Shown here: positions 34,869 through 45,419 of the stretch, piece after piece | Position numbering within the stretch: position 1 is the stretch's first letter | Layout of the letters: every line of letters begins with the position of its first letter | Source of the DNA: Robiginitomaculum sp. | Lineage (GTDB): Bacteria; Pseudomonadota; Alphaproteobacteria; Caulobacterales; Maricaulaceae | Length of the DNA stretch: 64,000 nucleotides | NCBI GenBank assembly: GCA_021776565.1 | Contig: JAJFFQ010000059.1 | Coordinates: 1-64,000, forward strand | Direction: 5' to 3' | Notes under the pieces: model-generated | The model's database searches: none | Told to the model about the DNA's origin: nothing | What the model saw: only the letters and a program-made list of their open reading frames with translations | Made by a program: the position numbers and the translations under genes

Positions 34869-37800
34869 TCAATCATTGGAAGCCAGCTTGTCCTTTGGCA
34901 GTGTTTTTACATTATCTTTAATATTACGCTCCATCAGCAACCGGCGAGGGTCGAGAAGCACAAAGGCGGGCCGTTCATCCAGGTCAAAAGATAGCGCCGT
35001 TGTTGCATCGGTAATGCGCACACGCTCCAGCTTGAGCCATTCATCACCCAGGGTTTTTTTCGGGTCTTCCTTGTAAAACCCTATCTCGATCCACTCGTTC
35101 AGCGACTCGCCATCAATCTCGCTGACGGACGTTTCTTTTCCGTCTTCTTCAGAGGCGATCTTTTTGTCCACGATGGCTGTCAGATCGACGGTATAGCCGC
35201 CGTCAGTATTGGGCTTGACGGTAATATCATCATCAAATTTCAAATCCCAGAATGTGATCCTGTCCCAATAATCGGTGATTAAACCCTGCATGTTTGCAGG
35301 TGCTGCCGCACGAAGAGCGGCAACAAGTTCTTTGGTGGTCGGGTAGGGCGGGCCTTTGGAGCCATATTCGTCCAGGAAACCACGAATGGCACCCTGCATC
35401 AGGTCTTTGCCCATATATTGTTTCAAACCCCAGAACACCCAGCTAGCCTTGTTATAAACCAGATATTGCTGGTTTCCGGCCTTGGCCAGTGGTGGTTCAT
35501 CTTCGCGGTCACCGCCGCGCCGTGTCAGGTAGGTTTGAATTGACCTTTGTTCCAGAACACGCCTGGCCTTTTGCCAGCCAAGGGCATCTTCATAAGCGGT
35601 CATGGCAGCGTTTTCGGTCAGACCTTCCGAGAGCACATTAAACCCCTTGGTGTTTGCCGGAACAATCTGGTGAGCAAACCATTGGTGACCAATCTCGTGC
35701 ATGACCACATAGGTGGCCAAATCAACGTTTTCGATGTCGTCCGGGTCGCCCGGATCCATGACAAAGCCGATGTTTTCTGAAAACGGAATAGTGCCGGCAA
35801 AGGATTGTGCAAAACTGGCATAGGGGAATTCCATAATCCTGATCTGGTTATACTGGTATGGCCCAAAGGTTGTGGTAAATGTGGTCAGCGAGTTTTTCAT
35901 CGCCTCAATCATCAGATCAACGTTATAGCCATGGGTTTTATGGTAATAAATGGCCAGATCAACGTTATCCCCGTTGGGGTTTTCCCATAGGTCTTTTTTG
36001 ACCTCAAAATCGGCAGAGAGAAAAGAGAAAAAATTCAAAATTGGATTTATCGCCTGATAATCCCGGCAGGCTTTGCCATTTTCCTCATACTCACGAACCA
36101 GCTTGCCCGGGGTGATCGGGATTTGGCCCTTGTCCGTGCAAATTTTGGATTTGAAATCAACATAGTCCGCTGAGCGTGTGATAAAATTATTTTGCCGGGC
36201 ATTTGTGTTTGTGCGATCAGCGCGTTTTTCACGTTTGGGCAAATCATTCTTGCGGCGCCTGTCAGGATTGACCATCCGTCTGTCCTGTATGCCAATTTGG
36301 GGCATCACAGCGAAGTTATTGACGAAGGTTCCGTTGCGCTGAATCGGGCTTCGGTCACCCAGTTCCGGCGCACGAATGAATGTTTCAAACGCCATTTGCG
36401 TTTTTTCGCCGGGGGCGAGCGGTGGATCAAAGCGATAAATCCGGGTGCCGAAATTCTCGATTTGTGTAATGTTTTCATCATCCGTTACACGGGTGGCGCC
36501 CTTGATGGTCAGGCTCCGGTTGTCCTCGACATGCTGGGCAGGCATATTGATATAGAGATCACGAAGATTGGCGTTTGTTGTATTTTCAATAACATAGCGC
36601 CCTTTGATCGTTGCGGTTTGCGCGGACGGGTTAAAGGTAATGTCAGCCTCAACAGAGCGCACTTTTGGTATGGGTTTTTTCAAAGCCTTGCCCAGCAAGT
36701 TTTCCCATTTTACTTGTCGCAACTCGTTTTGCTTTGTCGTGCGAAAATTATTGTTGATATTATAGCCCTTATAAATATAGGCGCCTGAACCGACAAATCC
36801 TGCCAATAACAATGTTGCGATTGCCATTGAGGGCAGGGTGAGGCGGTTACCGAGAGTTTTAAGCCGGACGAGCAGCGAGCTTTGCAGCCCGCGACGCCAG
36901 AGCCAGATACTCAGCACCACAAACAGCGCGCCAAGTGAGCCCCAATACAGCCCAAACCATTTAAGATTAGTCAGGTCGGCATAACCGTTTAGCTCGGAAA
37001 GGCCACCATTGTTAAAGGCGCCGTATCGCATTAGCGGGTGCGCAAAGGGCAAATTACCAATGATGAACAAGAAAAAGATTATCAAGGCGCCGGCGGTGAG
37101 CATCCCCACAACCCGGTTGGGCATAAAGTTCTGAATGAATAATACCAGCAGGCAAAAGAGAAAAATGCGTGGTGCAAACGTAACAAAAGTAAATTGCAGA
37201 TAAGACATGGGGTTGATAGGAATATCGCCAATCACGGTTTGCGTAATCATGCCAAATACAATGCCGACAGCAAACAAGGTGGTGACCACACCGATCAGCG
37301 CCAGCCATTTGCCCGCCATAAGCGGCCAGTTGGCCACCGGGCTGGCATCCAGAATTTCTGTAATTTGCGCTGTCTTGTCGCGCCAGACCATTTCACCGCT
37401 AAAGAACACAATGATAATCAGCAATGGTATCAGCAAAGTACCAATAACGGTTTGTGCCATTAACAAGCTGGTTGGCAGAGCTGGATTGGGGATAAATTCC
37501 ATTTGAAAATAAATCGTTATACCAAACAGGGCAATAGCCAGAAGGGTCAGGATGATAAACGGGATACTTCTGACCGTGGTAAGGTATTCGTATTTCAGGC
37601 GTGTCCAGAATGTCCCAAAGCCAGACTGTCGTGTTGGCGCACCGTGCAGGATTATGCGCCCTGTATCCTGTTCCTCGTCCTGAGCAAGTTTTTTGGTTTT
37701 GCCGCCAATGAGGCCACGTCTGAACAGGCCAAATGTTGCCAGATACAGCGCCAGACCAACCCCACCCCAGACCAGCCGGTTAATACCAATAAGACCGGTA

Positions 37801-38507
37801 ATGGGTGACATACGGGTGTTTTGCTCTGCCGCTGGCCAAAACTCTGTGGTCAGGGCAAGGGCGTTGGAGCCAAACGGATCAATAATCGAGGTTAGCCAAT
37901 CCGGGGCATCTTCGCCAACGAAAAGACCGCTGGTGGTAAAGAGGATAAAAAGCGCAACGGCACTGACATAAACCAGGGCACGATCGCGGGTGATCGCGGC
38001 AATTGTGGTAAAAATACCACTGATAAGCAGGGTGTTTACGGCAACATAGATCAACGCTGGCTGTAGAAAATAAAGCGGGTTAATCGTCCCTAATGATTCC
38101 TTGTCAATCCAGGGGGCAAACTGTCCCGCAAACAGGCCGATGAGTGCGCCAAAAATACACAAAAAGGTTGCAACATATACCCCGACCATGCGCGATAAGG
38201 TCATGTCCCGCGTGGTCACAGGCGTGGCGTGAACCATTTCAAGGGCTTTATAGACCTGGTCACGCATTACGCCGCTAACCACAAAAACAGCGCCGAAAAA
38301 CATGGAAAACAGGCTAAAAATAGATGTTTGCAGGGCAAGAGTGATGGCGCCATTGGCCTTTACACGCTCGCCCGTGGCCGATGATATGTTGATCGCATCA
38401 GTGGAAATGACCAACAGGCCAACCAGAAACATTATGCCAACCGTAATCCAGAACCCGACCTGGCGAGTGTGGAACCTGATCTCAAAACCTATAAGTTTGC
38501 CAAGCAT
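34869..38507 (-). CDS. ABC-2-type permease fused to M1 family aminopeptidase
   Basis: A 1212-residue fusion. The N-terminal ~570 residues hold two sets of ABC-2-like transmembrane helices (about 15-245 and 315-560) plus a single further helix near 580. The C-terminal part, presumably periplasmic, has the M1 zinc site HEIGHQWFAHQ with the third ligand Glu in LSEGLTENAAM 18 residues later (around residue 935-960). Membrane permease-peptidase fusions of this type are known in several Gram-negative groups; the transported or cleaved substrate is not. The ATP-binding partner gene is 11 bp upstream. Confidence 0.9.
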   Translation of the reverse strand: MLGKLIGFEIRFHTRQVGFWITVGIMFLVGLLVISTDAINISSATGERVKANGAITLALQTSIFSLFSMFFGAVFVVSGVMRDQVYKALEMVHATPVTTRDMTLSRMVGVYVATFLCIFGALIGLFAGQFAPWIDKESLGTINPLYFLQPALIYVAVNTLLISGIFTTIAAITRDRALVYVSAVALFILFTTSGLFVGEDAPDWLTSIIDPFGSNALALTTEFWPAAEQNTRMSPITGLIGINRLVWGGVGLALYLATFGLFRRGLIGGKTKKLAQDEEQDTGRIILHGAPTRQSGFGTFWTRLKYEYLTTVRSIPFIILTLLAIALFGITIYFQMEFIPNPALPTSLLMAQTVIGTLLIPLLIIIVFFSGEMVWRDKTAQITEILDASPVANWPLMAGKWLALIGVVTTLFAVGIVFGMITQTVIGDIPINPMSYLQFTFVTFAPRIFLFCLLVLFIQNFMPNRVVGMLTAGALIIFFLFIIGNLPFAHPLMRYGAFNNGGLSELNGYADLTNLKWFGLYWGSLGALFVVLSIWLWRRGLQSSLLVRLKTLGNRLTLPSMAIATLLLAGFVGSGAYIYKGYNINNNFRTTKQNELRQVKWENLLGKALKKPIPKVRSVEADITFNPSAQTATIKGRYVIENTTNANLRDLYINMPAQHVEDNRSLTIKGATRVTDDENITQIENFGTRIYRFDPPLAPGEKTQMAFETFIRAPELGDRSPIQRNGTFVNNFAVMPQIGIQDRRMVNPDRRRKNDLPKREKRADRTNTNARQNNFITRSADYVDFKSKICTDKGQIPITPGKLVREYEENGKACRDYQAINPILNFFSFLSADFEVKKDLWENPNGDNVDLAIYYHKTHGYNVDLMIEAMKNSLTTFTTTFGPYQYNQIRIMEFPYASFAQSFAGTIPFSENIGFVMDPGDPDDIENVDLATYVVMHEIGHQWFAHQIVPANTKGFNVLSEGLTENAAMTAYEDALGWQKARRVLEQRSIQTYLTRRGGDREDEPPLAKAGNQQYLVYNKASWVFWGLKQYMGKDLMQGAIRGFLDEYGSKGPPYPTTKELVAALRAAAPANMQGLITDYWDRITFWDLKFDDDITVKPNTDGGYTVDLTAIVDKKIASEEDGKETSVSEIDGESLNEWIEIGFYKEDPKKTLGDEWLKLERVRITDATTALSFDLDERPAFVLLDPRRLLMERNIKDNVKTLPKDKLASND

Positions 38508-38518
38508 GTCTACAGCCC

Positions 38519-39385
38519 CTAAACCAGACGATAAAGGTGGGCGAAATAGGCGTCTTCAAGGTTTGGCTCATCCGCTTCAAAGCCAGCCTCGGGTGCAGCA
38601 TCTGCCAGCACACTGACAATGACGCCGCCCATGAGCAGGCGGGTGGAGAGCACTTTGTATTTTTCCTTGAGGCCATCAACATCGGCCTTCTCGACTTTTT
38701 TACGCCAGACCTTGTTTTTGATTTTTGCGATCAAATCCTCCGGTGCGCCGCGCGCAACGATCTCGCCATCGCCCATTATGGCCATGTCCGGGCATAAATC
38801 GCGCACATCATCAACGATGTGGGTTGAGAGAATAATGGTTTTGTCTTCGCCAGCTTCGCTTAAGAGGTCAAGAAAGCGTTGGCGCTCAAACGGATCAAGC
38901 CCGGCGGTGGGTTCATCCACGATCAGAACCTTGGGATCACCCAGCAAGGCCTGGGCAACGCCAAAACGTTGTTTCATGCCGCCCGAATAAGTGGCCACTG
39001 CCACGCCGCGCATTTTCCACAAATTAACTGCACGAAGCAGGCTTTCCACCTGTTTGCGGCGTGCCTTGGCGTTGGAAACACCCTTGAGTATGGCAAGGTG
39101 ATCCAGAAGCGCCAGTGCGCTCATGCGCGGATAAACGCCAAAATCCTGTGGTAAATAACCAAGGGTCTGGCGCATGACCTGTGGGTCTTTGGATATGTTG
39201 GTGCCATTCAGGGTGATGGTGCCCTTGTCAGGTTCCAGCAGGGTGGCAATGGCGCGCATCAGGGTTGATTTGCCGGCACCATTTGGCCCCAAAAGGCCAA
39301 ACATGCCCGGTTTGAGATCAAGAGATACATTATTTAGTGCCTGAAGTTTACCAAACGCCTTGGAAATATTTTTAATACTTAACAC
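38519..39385 (-). CDS. ABC transporter ATP-binding protein
   Basis: A 288-residue ABC ATPase with Walker A GPNGAGKST (about 33-41), Q-loop YLPQDFGVYP, signature YSGGMKQR (about 134-141), Walker B VLIVDEPTAGLD and the H-loop STHIVDD. The C-terminal ~80 residues form the extra domain of drug/antibiotic-type exporters. It lies immediately upstream of the permease-peptidase gene, forming a two-gene leftward operon, and is preceded by an unusual operator. Confidence 0.94.
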   Translation of the reverse strand: MLSIKNISKAFGKLQALNNVSLDLKPGMFGLLGPNGAGKSTLMRAIATLLEPDKGTITLNGTNISKDPQVMRQTLGYLPQDFGVYPRMSALALLDHLAILKGVSNAKARRKQVESLLRAVNLWKMRGVAVATYSGGMKQRFGVAQALLGDPKVLIVDEPTAGLDPFERQRFLDLLSEAGEDKTIILSTHIVDDVRDLCPDMAIMGDGEIVARGAPEDLIAKIKNKVWRKKVEKADVDGLKEKYKVLSTRLLMGGVIVSVLADAAPEAGFEADEPNLEDAYFAHLYRLV

Positions 39386-39426
39386 GCGGTCGCCCCGTTC
39401 TTGTTTTGTGAGAGATGCTCAGTAAA

Positions 39427-39465
39427 TTATTGATAGACGATAAGAAGTTTATCGACAAGCGATAA
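39427..39465 (-). promoter_or_regulatory. Four phased half-sites upstream of the ABC-peptidase operon
   Basis: Half-sites TTATTG (39427), CGATAA (39438), TTATCG (39449) and CGATAA (39460) alternate in orientation and start exactly 11 bp apart, so all face the same side of the DNA. Three match TTATCG/CGATAA exactly, one has a single mismatch. The array ends about 42 bp before the ATPase start codon. The geometry suggests cooperative binding of a dimeric regulator, possibly of the PadR or GntR type; the regulator gene is not in the window. Confidence 0.65.
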
Positions 39466-39511
39466 TTTGAATAAATGTCATGTTTTGGTAATAATTCGCA
39501 CCTGAAGTGAC

Positions 39512-40639
39512 CTAGCCCAGCAATCCAGCGACCCCGACTCCCAGGAATGTGCCAATGGCATAACCCAATACGCCAACCAGAACGCCGGGGGTGACAAGGC
39601 CGCGCCAACCCTGCGCTGCGGCCAGTGCCGGGGCGGTTGTTGCGCCCAGAATGGCTGCGTTTGAGGCAATGATAAGCTCGGGCAAGGACAGCTTGAATAA
39701 TGAGCCAAGCCCAAAAGTAACCAGGCTGTGGACGCTAAGCAAAATAAGCACAAACACCAATAGCATAGGCGCGACGGCAATTAGCTGGCCAATATCTGCC
39801 CCCGCAGCAATCGCCCCGAAAAACACAAATGCCAGCACTGTGCCGACCTCGAACGCGCCGCTCAACCGGGCCATAAGCTGCGGCGCAAAGGTTGCGGGAA
39901 TAACAGTCAATACTGTTATCACCAGATATTTCATCGATGGCGCGCCCAGGGCATCGGCGATCATGGTGCCAAGCGCAGCGATTACCAGAGCCACAGTGAT
40001 CGCCCAGGCCAATGAGGCACTGGTTATTGATTCCGAATGCATGGATGCGTCCCTGGTATCATCGATTTGGGTGTGATCCATGGCAACAAAACGACTGGCA
40101 AGCCACCGCCATGCGGGCAGGACGGCGAGCATGGCCAAAAACAGTGCACTGGCCAGATTATCTACCGCCGTGGCGGCGGAAATCATTGACGCATTGGTAT
40201 AGCCAAGGGTTTCAATGGCGCCGGCATAGTTCACCGACCCGCCAATATAAGTGGCGGTAAATATGCCCGCCAGGTCTGCGCTTTGCGGGCCAAGATCAAC
40301 AAGATAAAATGCCAGTATTGCCCCAAGCACAGTGCCCAGGCTGGCGATAAGGAATGCCAGCGCCATGCGGCTGGTTTCAAAAAATATCTTGCGCAAATTG
40401 GCCTGAAATAAAAATAGCGGGATGAGAATTGCCACCAGATAGCCAAAAACAAAGTCATAGGCCGGAGAGGTTTTGGGGATAATGTTGAGATTGGAGAGAA
40501 GTATGGCCCCAAGGATTGTCCACACTGCGCCGGTCAGGGTCTTGCCCCATCTGGTTTTTTCTGCGGCAAAGCCCAAAGAGGCCACAACAAACAGGGCAGC
40601 AATAACGGCAAGTGAATTTTCTGCGGGGATGAGTGACAT
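39512..40639 (-). CDS. DUF819 family integral membrane protein
   Basis: A 375-residue protein with about ten transmembrane helices. The DUF819 (YjcL-like) features are TYIGGSVNYAGAIETLGY (about 128-146), SAATAVDNLASALFLA, and a C-terminal ASNAAILGATTAPALAAAQGWRGLVTPGVLVG. Function is not known; some relatives have been proposed as keto-acid transporters. It is a single leftward gene, with its own upstream region of about 470 bp shared with rpmF and not clearly linked to the ABC operon behind it. Confidence 0.88.
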   Translation of the reverse strand: MSLIPAENSLAVIAALFVVASLGFAAEKTRWGKTLTGAVWTILGAILLSNLNIIPKTSPAYDFVFGYLVAILIPLFLFQANLRKIFFETSRMALAFLIASLGTVLGAILAFYLVDLGPQSADLAGIFTATYIGGSVNYAGAIETLGYTNASMISAATAVDNLASALFLAMLAVLPAWRWLASRFVAMDHTQIDDTRDASMHSESITSASLAWAITVALVIAALGTMIADALGAPSMKYLVITVLTVIPATFAPQLMARLSGAFEVGTVLAFVFFGAIAAGADIGQLIAVAPMLLVFVLILLSVHSLVTFGLGSLFKLSLPELIIASNAAILGATTAPALAAAQGWRGLVTPGVLVGVLGYAIGTFLGVGVAGLLG

Positions 40640-41113
40640 GGGCGATGATCCTTTGTGCGAGTCTCTACTGTGCAGTAAATTTTACCAGTGTCAAAAAAAT
40701 CAAATATATGGTGTTTGTATAAATGAAAAAAATAATCCCAGGCTGTCATCACACGGCTTGTCCGGGTGATCCAGTCAATCCTGTGCATTGCACTGGATTG
40801 CCCGAATGAATCGGGCAATGACACCCTGAGAACATAAATGAAATGGCTTTTTACCAATGGAAAGGTCGTCTTCTCTGAATCGCGACAATTCCATTTTCCT
40901 GGCATTGGCCAGTAGATTGTTTGCGATTGTGCGTCAGATGGGACGACCTTGCCCCCCTTATAACACAAAATGCGCATCAATGCACGTTTGCCCTTACTGG
41001 CTGCAAAACATGCGGCTAGACGCTTGTGAAATGCCGGGCTTTGCGCTATGTCCCCGCGCTTGGCGGAAACTATTTGCGCCTCAAGGATTCTCATAGATAC
41101 AAGGCTAGGTCAG
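40640..41113. other. Divergent intergenic region before rpmF
   Basis: About 470 bp separate the DUF819 gene from rpmF. It contains a compound palindrome (listed separately), then about 290 bp without recognisable structure. A leftward open frame of 186 codons and a rightward one of about 80 codons cover part of it; neither shows a domain, ribosome binding site or natural start, so I do not call genes here. Confidence 0.6.
40742..40826. repeat. Compound palindromic repeat
   Basis: CCGGGTGATCCAGT and its neighbour TGTCATCACACGG precede CTGGATTGCCCGA, with TCGGGCAATGACA at the right end; TGTCAT and ATGACA frame the whole. Inner arms CCAGT and ACTGG enclose a T/G-rich loop. The unit looks like the 'gtcat-cacccgg' dispersed palindromes common in alphaproteobacteria; only this copy is in the window. 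Confidence 0.65.
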
Positions 41114-41293
41114 ATGGCTGTCCCCAAAAGTAAAATCACCAAATCCCGCCGTGGCATGCGCCGCAGTCATGATCGTCTGCCTGCCGCCACCTATATTGAA
41201 GATGCTGATTCGGGTGAATTGCGCCGCCCGCACCATATCGATTTGAAAACCGGCATGTATCGCGGCAAGCAAATTTTAGAGCCTAAGGATTAG
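41114..41293 (+). CDS. rpmF: 50S ribosomal protein L32
   Basis: The 59-residue product begins [20 protein letters not shown], the L32 hallmark, and continues with [16 protein letters not shown]. It has no Cys pair, so it is the zinc-free form. The ATG at 41114 gives normal length. The usual rpmF neighbour gene for DUF177 is not upstream; a fatty acid plsX-fabH follow-on is also absent here. Confidence 0.96.
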   Translation: MAVPKSKITKSRRGMRRSHDRLPAATYIEDADSGELRRPHHIDLKTGMYRGKQILEPKD

Positions 41294-41321
41294 TTCCCAG
41301 GTTGAAGATCAACAAAACTGA

Positions 41322-41933
41322 CTAAACGTTTTCGTTGGCGATTGTTTTTACAATCTCATCACGTCCGTTTGTGAGCGCACTCGCAGATGGGCAATTCTGG
41401 TCACAAAAAGTTATCTGTCTGTCGAGCCAGGATAATTGCTCTTGCGCTTTTATAGTGTTGCCGTTTTTCGCATGAACAAGACCAAGTTCGCGGTGCGCCA
41501 GAATAAAATCCGGTTTTAGGGTTATTGCTTCTTCCAGATATGTTTGCGCAATGCCCTTTTCGTCTTTTTCGATATTCACCAGAGCCAAAACGTAAATAGT
41601 GTTGTGGTTGTTGGCTCTCTTTATCAATGAGCAATTCAAATAGTTTTCAGCCTTTGCGTAATTACCCTTTTCAAGAAATGACACGCCGATGCGATAATTA
41701 CGACTCGCACTTTTTCGGCAGTTATATCCCGTACCAATGTATCTGTCAGATATACCTGTTACATAAGGATTTCGTGGCCTCCCATAAAGATGTATGCCGC
41801 TACCATTATGGTTTGTATTGACGTGTTCGTTTTCAAGGTCATGCGCAATAACGGGCATGGTTACGCCAAAGGCAGTCGCTATGACAGCCGTAAATATCAG
41901 ACTTTTCCCATGTTTATGTATAGCATTACGCAT
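41322..41933 (-). CDS. Secreted TPR protein, short paralogue
   Basis: A 203-residue exported protein (signal peptide about 1-30, after VIA) with TPR-like helices: NYRIGVSFLEKGNYAKAENYL, then ALVNIEKDEKGIAQTYLEEA and PDFILAHRELGLVHAKNG. Its end, LSWLDRQITFCDQNCPSASALTNG, is clearly related to residues about 145-170 of the TPR protein at 43002-43937 (LTWFENKLSECAQTCAQADALTQG), with the two Cys conserved. The two flank the cytochrome gene, suggesting duplication. Convergent with rpmF. Confidence 0.8.
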   Translation of the reverse strand: MRNAIHKHGKSLIFTAVIATAFGVTMPVIAHDLENEHVNTNHNGSGIHLYGRPRNPYVTGISDRYIGTGYNCRKSASRNYRIGVSFLEKGNYAKAENYLNCSLIKRANNHNTIYVLALVNIEKDEKGIAQTYLEEAITLKPDFILAHRELGLVHAKNGNTIKAQEQLSWLDRQITFCDQNCPSASALTNGRDEIVKTIANENV

Positions 41934-42042
41934 TTATATGCTCTCACTGTTAAGTTCAGTTCAGTGCCTAACCTAAATTGAGCCATGTCAATATGTCAAT
42001 AAAAAAGCTATTTCAGTTTATCAAAATCATGTGATGTAGTAT

Positions 42043-43026
42043 TCAAGGTTCATCTTGCAGATAGTTTTGTAATTGTGATAGGTCAAACAACGAGGCGTGT
42101 TCCTGCGCCCGTAAACGCTTTTGTATACCTGTCCATTCTTCGCGCCATTTTTGTAACGCCCTGTCGGCATGGGCGTCTGGTATATTTTCGCGCAGCACCC
42201 GCAAATTTTCACTGGCAGAGGCAAGGTCTCGTCTAATTCTGGCGTGGACGGGTTTGTTATAGCGTGCGCTGATGCGGCCAATTTGCACTTGTGCTGCGGC
42301 CAGCAAAAACTGCGTGCTCTGGGTCTGGTTATCCAGAAGCATTGCGTATTCAATTGCCCTTGTGGCGCTGTCCATGCGCTCAAGCGCCCGTTCAAGGCTC
42401 TGTGGGCGGACAGGTATGGGGCTATCACAGGCCGTATTATCCAATGCCCGCAAATAGCTCAGCACACTGTCGAATATAAGAGGTTCAGGCTCAAACCCGG
42501 CAAATTCCTCCTCGATCAGGCCATGAAGGAAATCAGCTAGTTCAGGGGAGGCAGGATCGCGGGTTCTGGTGTGTGCATTTTTATCTGAAAGTGATGGAAT
42601 GGGTTTGGGGTTAAAAACACCATCGCCGCGACTGGTTGAAAAAATGGAACTGGTAACATCGGCAGTGCCAGGCGCGTCTGACAGGCCATCCAGAAAGAAA
42701 TTTTTGTTGGAATGGCCATTGCTATGGCAGGTCTGACAACTCATGCCGCTTTTGGCCGCCTGACCACCCAGCAATAACGGGCTGGCAAATGCCGTTCGCC
42801 CAATCAGGATGAGGGCCGCAGTATGTTTATCATCCGGGTTCACCAGGCATTCCGTCGGCGCGGTGCCAAGTGCCTTGAGCGCATCGGCATCCAGCGTCAG
42901 CCAGCGAAGCTCAGCAAGGCCCTGGGGGTCGGGATCGCGCTGTGCCTGCTGCTTGCAGGCAATAACGGCCATGCCCGCCAGTGCTATGGCTGCGTAAAAC
43001 CTTATTGCGCGGATGCTAATAACCAA
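42043..43026 (-). CDS. Monohaem c-type cytochrome lipoprotein
   Basis: TTG 43026, preceded by AGAAGAGC, gives 327 residues with a lipoprotein-type signal (AVIAC, Cys about 23). One haem-binding site CQTCH (about 96-100) follows, with SGM before it and a distant Met/His possible as axial ligand. The region SSIFSTSRGDGVFNPKPIPSL recalls cytochrome c peroxidase/MauG-like proteins, but only one CxxCH is present. The C-terminal half is helical. It overlaps the TPR gene upstream by 25 bp. Electron transfer in the periplasm is the likely role; the partner is unknown. Confidence 0.8.
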   Translation of the reverse strand: MVISIRAIRFYAAIALAGMAVIACKQQAQRDPDPQGLAELRWLTLDADALKALGTAPTECLVNPDDKHTAALILIGRTAFASPLLLGGQAAKSGMSCQTCHSNGHSNKNFFLDGLSDAPGTADVTSSIFSTSRGDGVFNPKPIPSLSDKNAHTRTRDPASPELADFLHGLIEEEFAGFEPEPLIFDSVLSYLRALDNTACDSPIPVRPQSLERALERMDSATRAIEYAMLLDNQTQSTQFLLAAAQVQIGRISARYNKPVHARIRRDLASASENLRVLRENIPDAHADRALQKWREEWTGIQKRLRAQEHASLFDLSQLQNYLQDEP

Positions 43027-43937
43027 CGCTTCAGCTCTTCTTCCTCGGCGCAGGCAAAGGTGCATAACCGCCCTATTTTGGCAAGTTGGCGTTTTGCCTT
43101 TTTAAGCTCGCCGGTTTCGATATACAGCTCTCCCAGATATTCATTGGCACCAAGATGATCCGGGTTTAACCGCAATGCGGTCATGTAATAACGTTTTGCT
43201 ATGTTAAAGCGCCCAAGTTTGCGATTGCCAAAGCCCTGATAATTCAAAATGTCAGGGTGGGGGCCGATAATGCGGGCTGCTTTTTCCAGGTCAAGCAATG
43301 CCTCATCATATCGCTTTTCGTTAATCAGGCGGATGGCTTTCAGATAGGCATTGTCGCCTTGTTGTGTGGGTAGGGCGAGTGCGCCGCTTTTCTTTTCCTG
43401 GTTATCTTCTCCCGCCATGGCCCTGGTCACAGCCGCGCTGCCTTGTGTAAGCGCATCAGCCTGTGCGCAAGTTTGTGCACACTCGCTGAGTTTATTCTCA
43501 AACCAGGTAAGCTCTTCTTGTGCCTTTTCTGGCTTTCCGGTCAGGGCATAGGCGCGGCCCAGTTCCTTGTGTGCATCGACAAAGTCCGGCTTGTACTTGA
43601 TTGCCTTTTCAAAATACCGCCTTGAGGCTTTTGTTTTACCACGGCCCTTTTTTGCCAAGCCCATCAAATGATTTGTGTTGGCATCTTTTGGTAATACCGA
43701 AAGAACCTTGGCAAATGACCGTTCTGCATCACGGAATTTCCCGGCTTGTAGCGAGTCTATACCTGCACGATATTCAGTCGCCGGATCAAAATTGATCGCT
43801 GGCGCAGAACCGGATGCTGACGGCATGCCGGAGCCACTACTGCCACCACCACCAGCAGCGATTGCTGGGTGTATGCCAAGTGAAAGCCCTGTCACCAAAA
43901 TGGCTATGGTTGTCAGTTTTTTATAATTATTGCCCAT
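43002..43937 (-). CDS. Secreted TPR protein, long paralogue
   Basis: A 311-residue exported protein with a signal peptide (about 1-27), a Gly/Ser linker and at least five TPR motifs (for example YRAGIDSLQAGKFRDAERSFAKV, split as description; YFEKAIKYKPDFVDAHKELG; KRYYMTALRLNPDHLGANEYL). Paired Cys in CAQTC and CTFAC may form disulfides. It is translated just ahead of the cytochrome gene with a 25-bp overlap, so it may be a scaffold for the cytochrome or a maturation partner. Divergent from enolase. Confidence 0.82.
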   Translation of the reverse strand: MGNNYKKLTTIAILVTGLSLGIHPAIAAGGGGSSGSGMPSASGSAPAINFDPATEYRAGIDSLQAGKFRDAERSFAKVLSVLPKDANTNHLMGLAKKGRGKTKASRRYFEKAIKYKPDFVDAHKELGRAYALTGKPEKAQEELTWFENKLSECAQTCAQADALTQGSAAVTRAMAGEDNQEKKSGALALPTQQGDNAYLKAIRLINEKRYDEALLDLEKAARIIGPHPDILNYQGFGNRKLGRFNIAKRYYMTALRLNPDHLGANEYLGELYIETGELKKAKRQLAKIGRLCTFACAEEEELKRWLLASAQ

Positions 43938-44008
43938 GATGGTTTTCCTCTTGATCGATCATGTATCTTTAATTACCACATTTTGCACAGGATGGCGATC
44001 TCATTTAA

Positions 44009-45346
<1,338 letters not shown>

Positions 45347-45419
45347 ACTCTTGATTGTGCCTTGAAGTAACGCCTCATTTTCTTTAGATGAGCAGGGTAT
45401 AACTTGCCGCGAGGTGAAA

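Noticed and set aside
40534-41094. A 186-codon leftward open frame before rpmF
   Set aside because: It begins inside the DUF819 gene region in another frame and crosses a palindromic repeat; no domain and no ribosome binding site.
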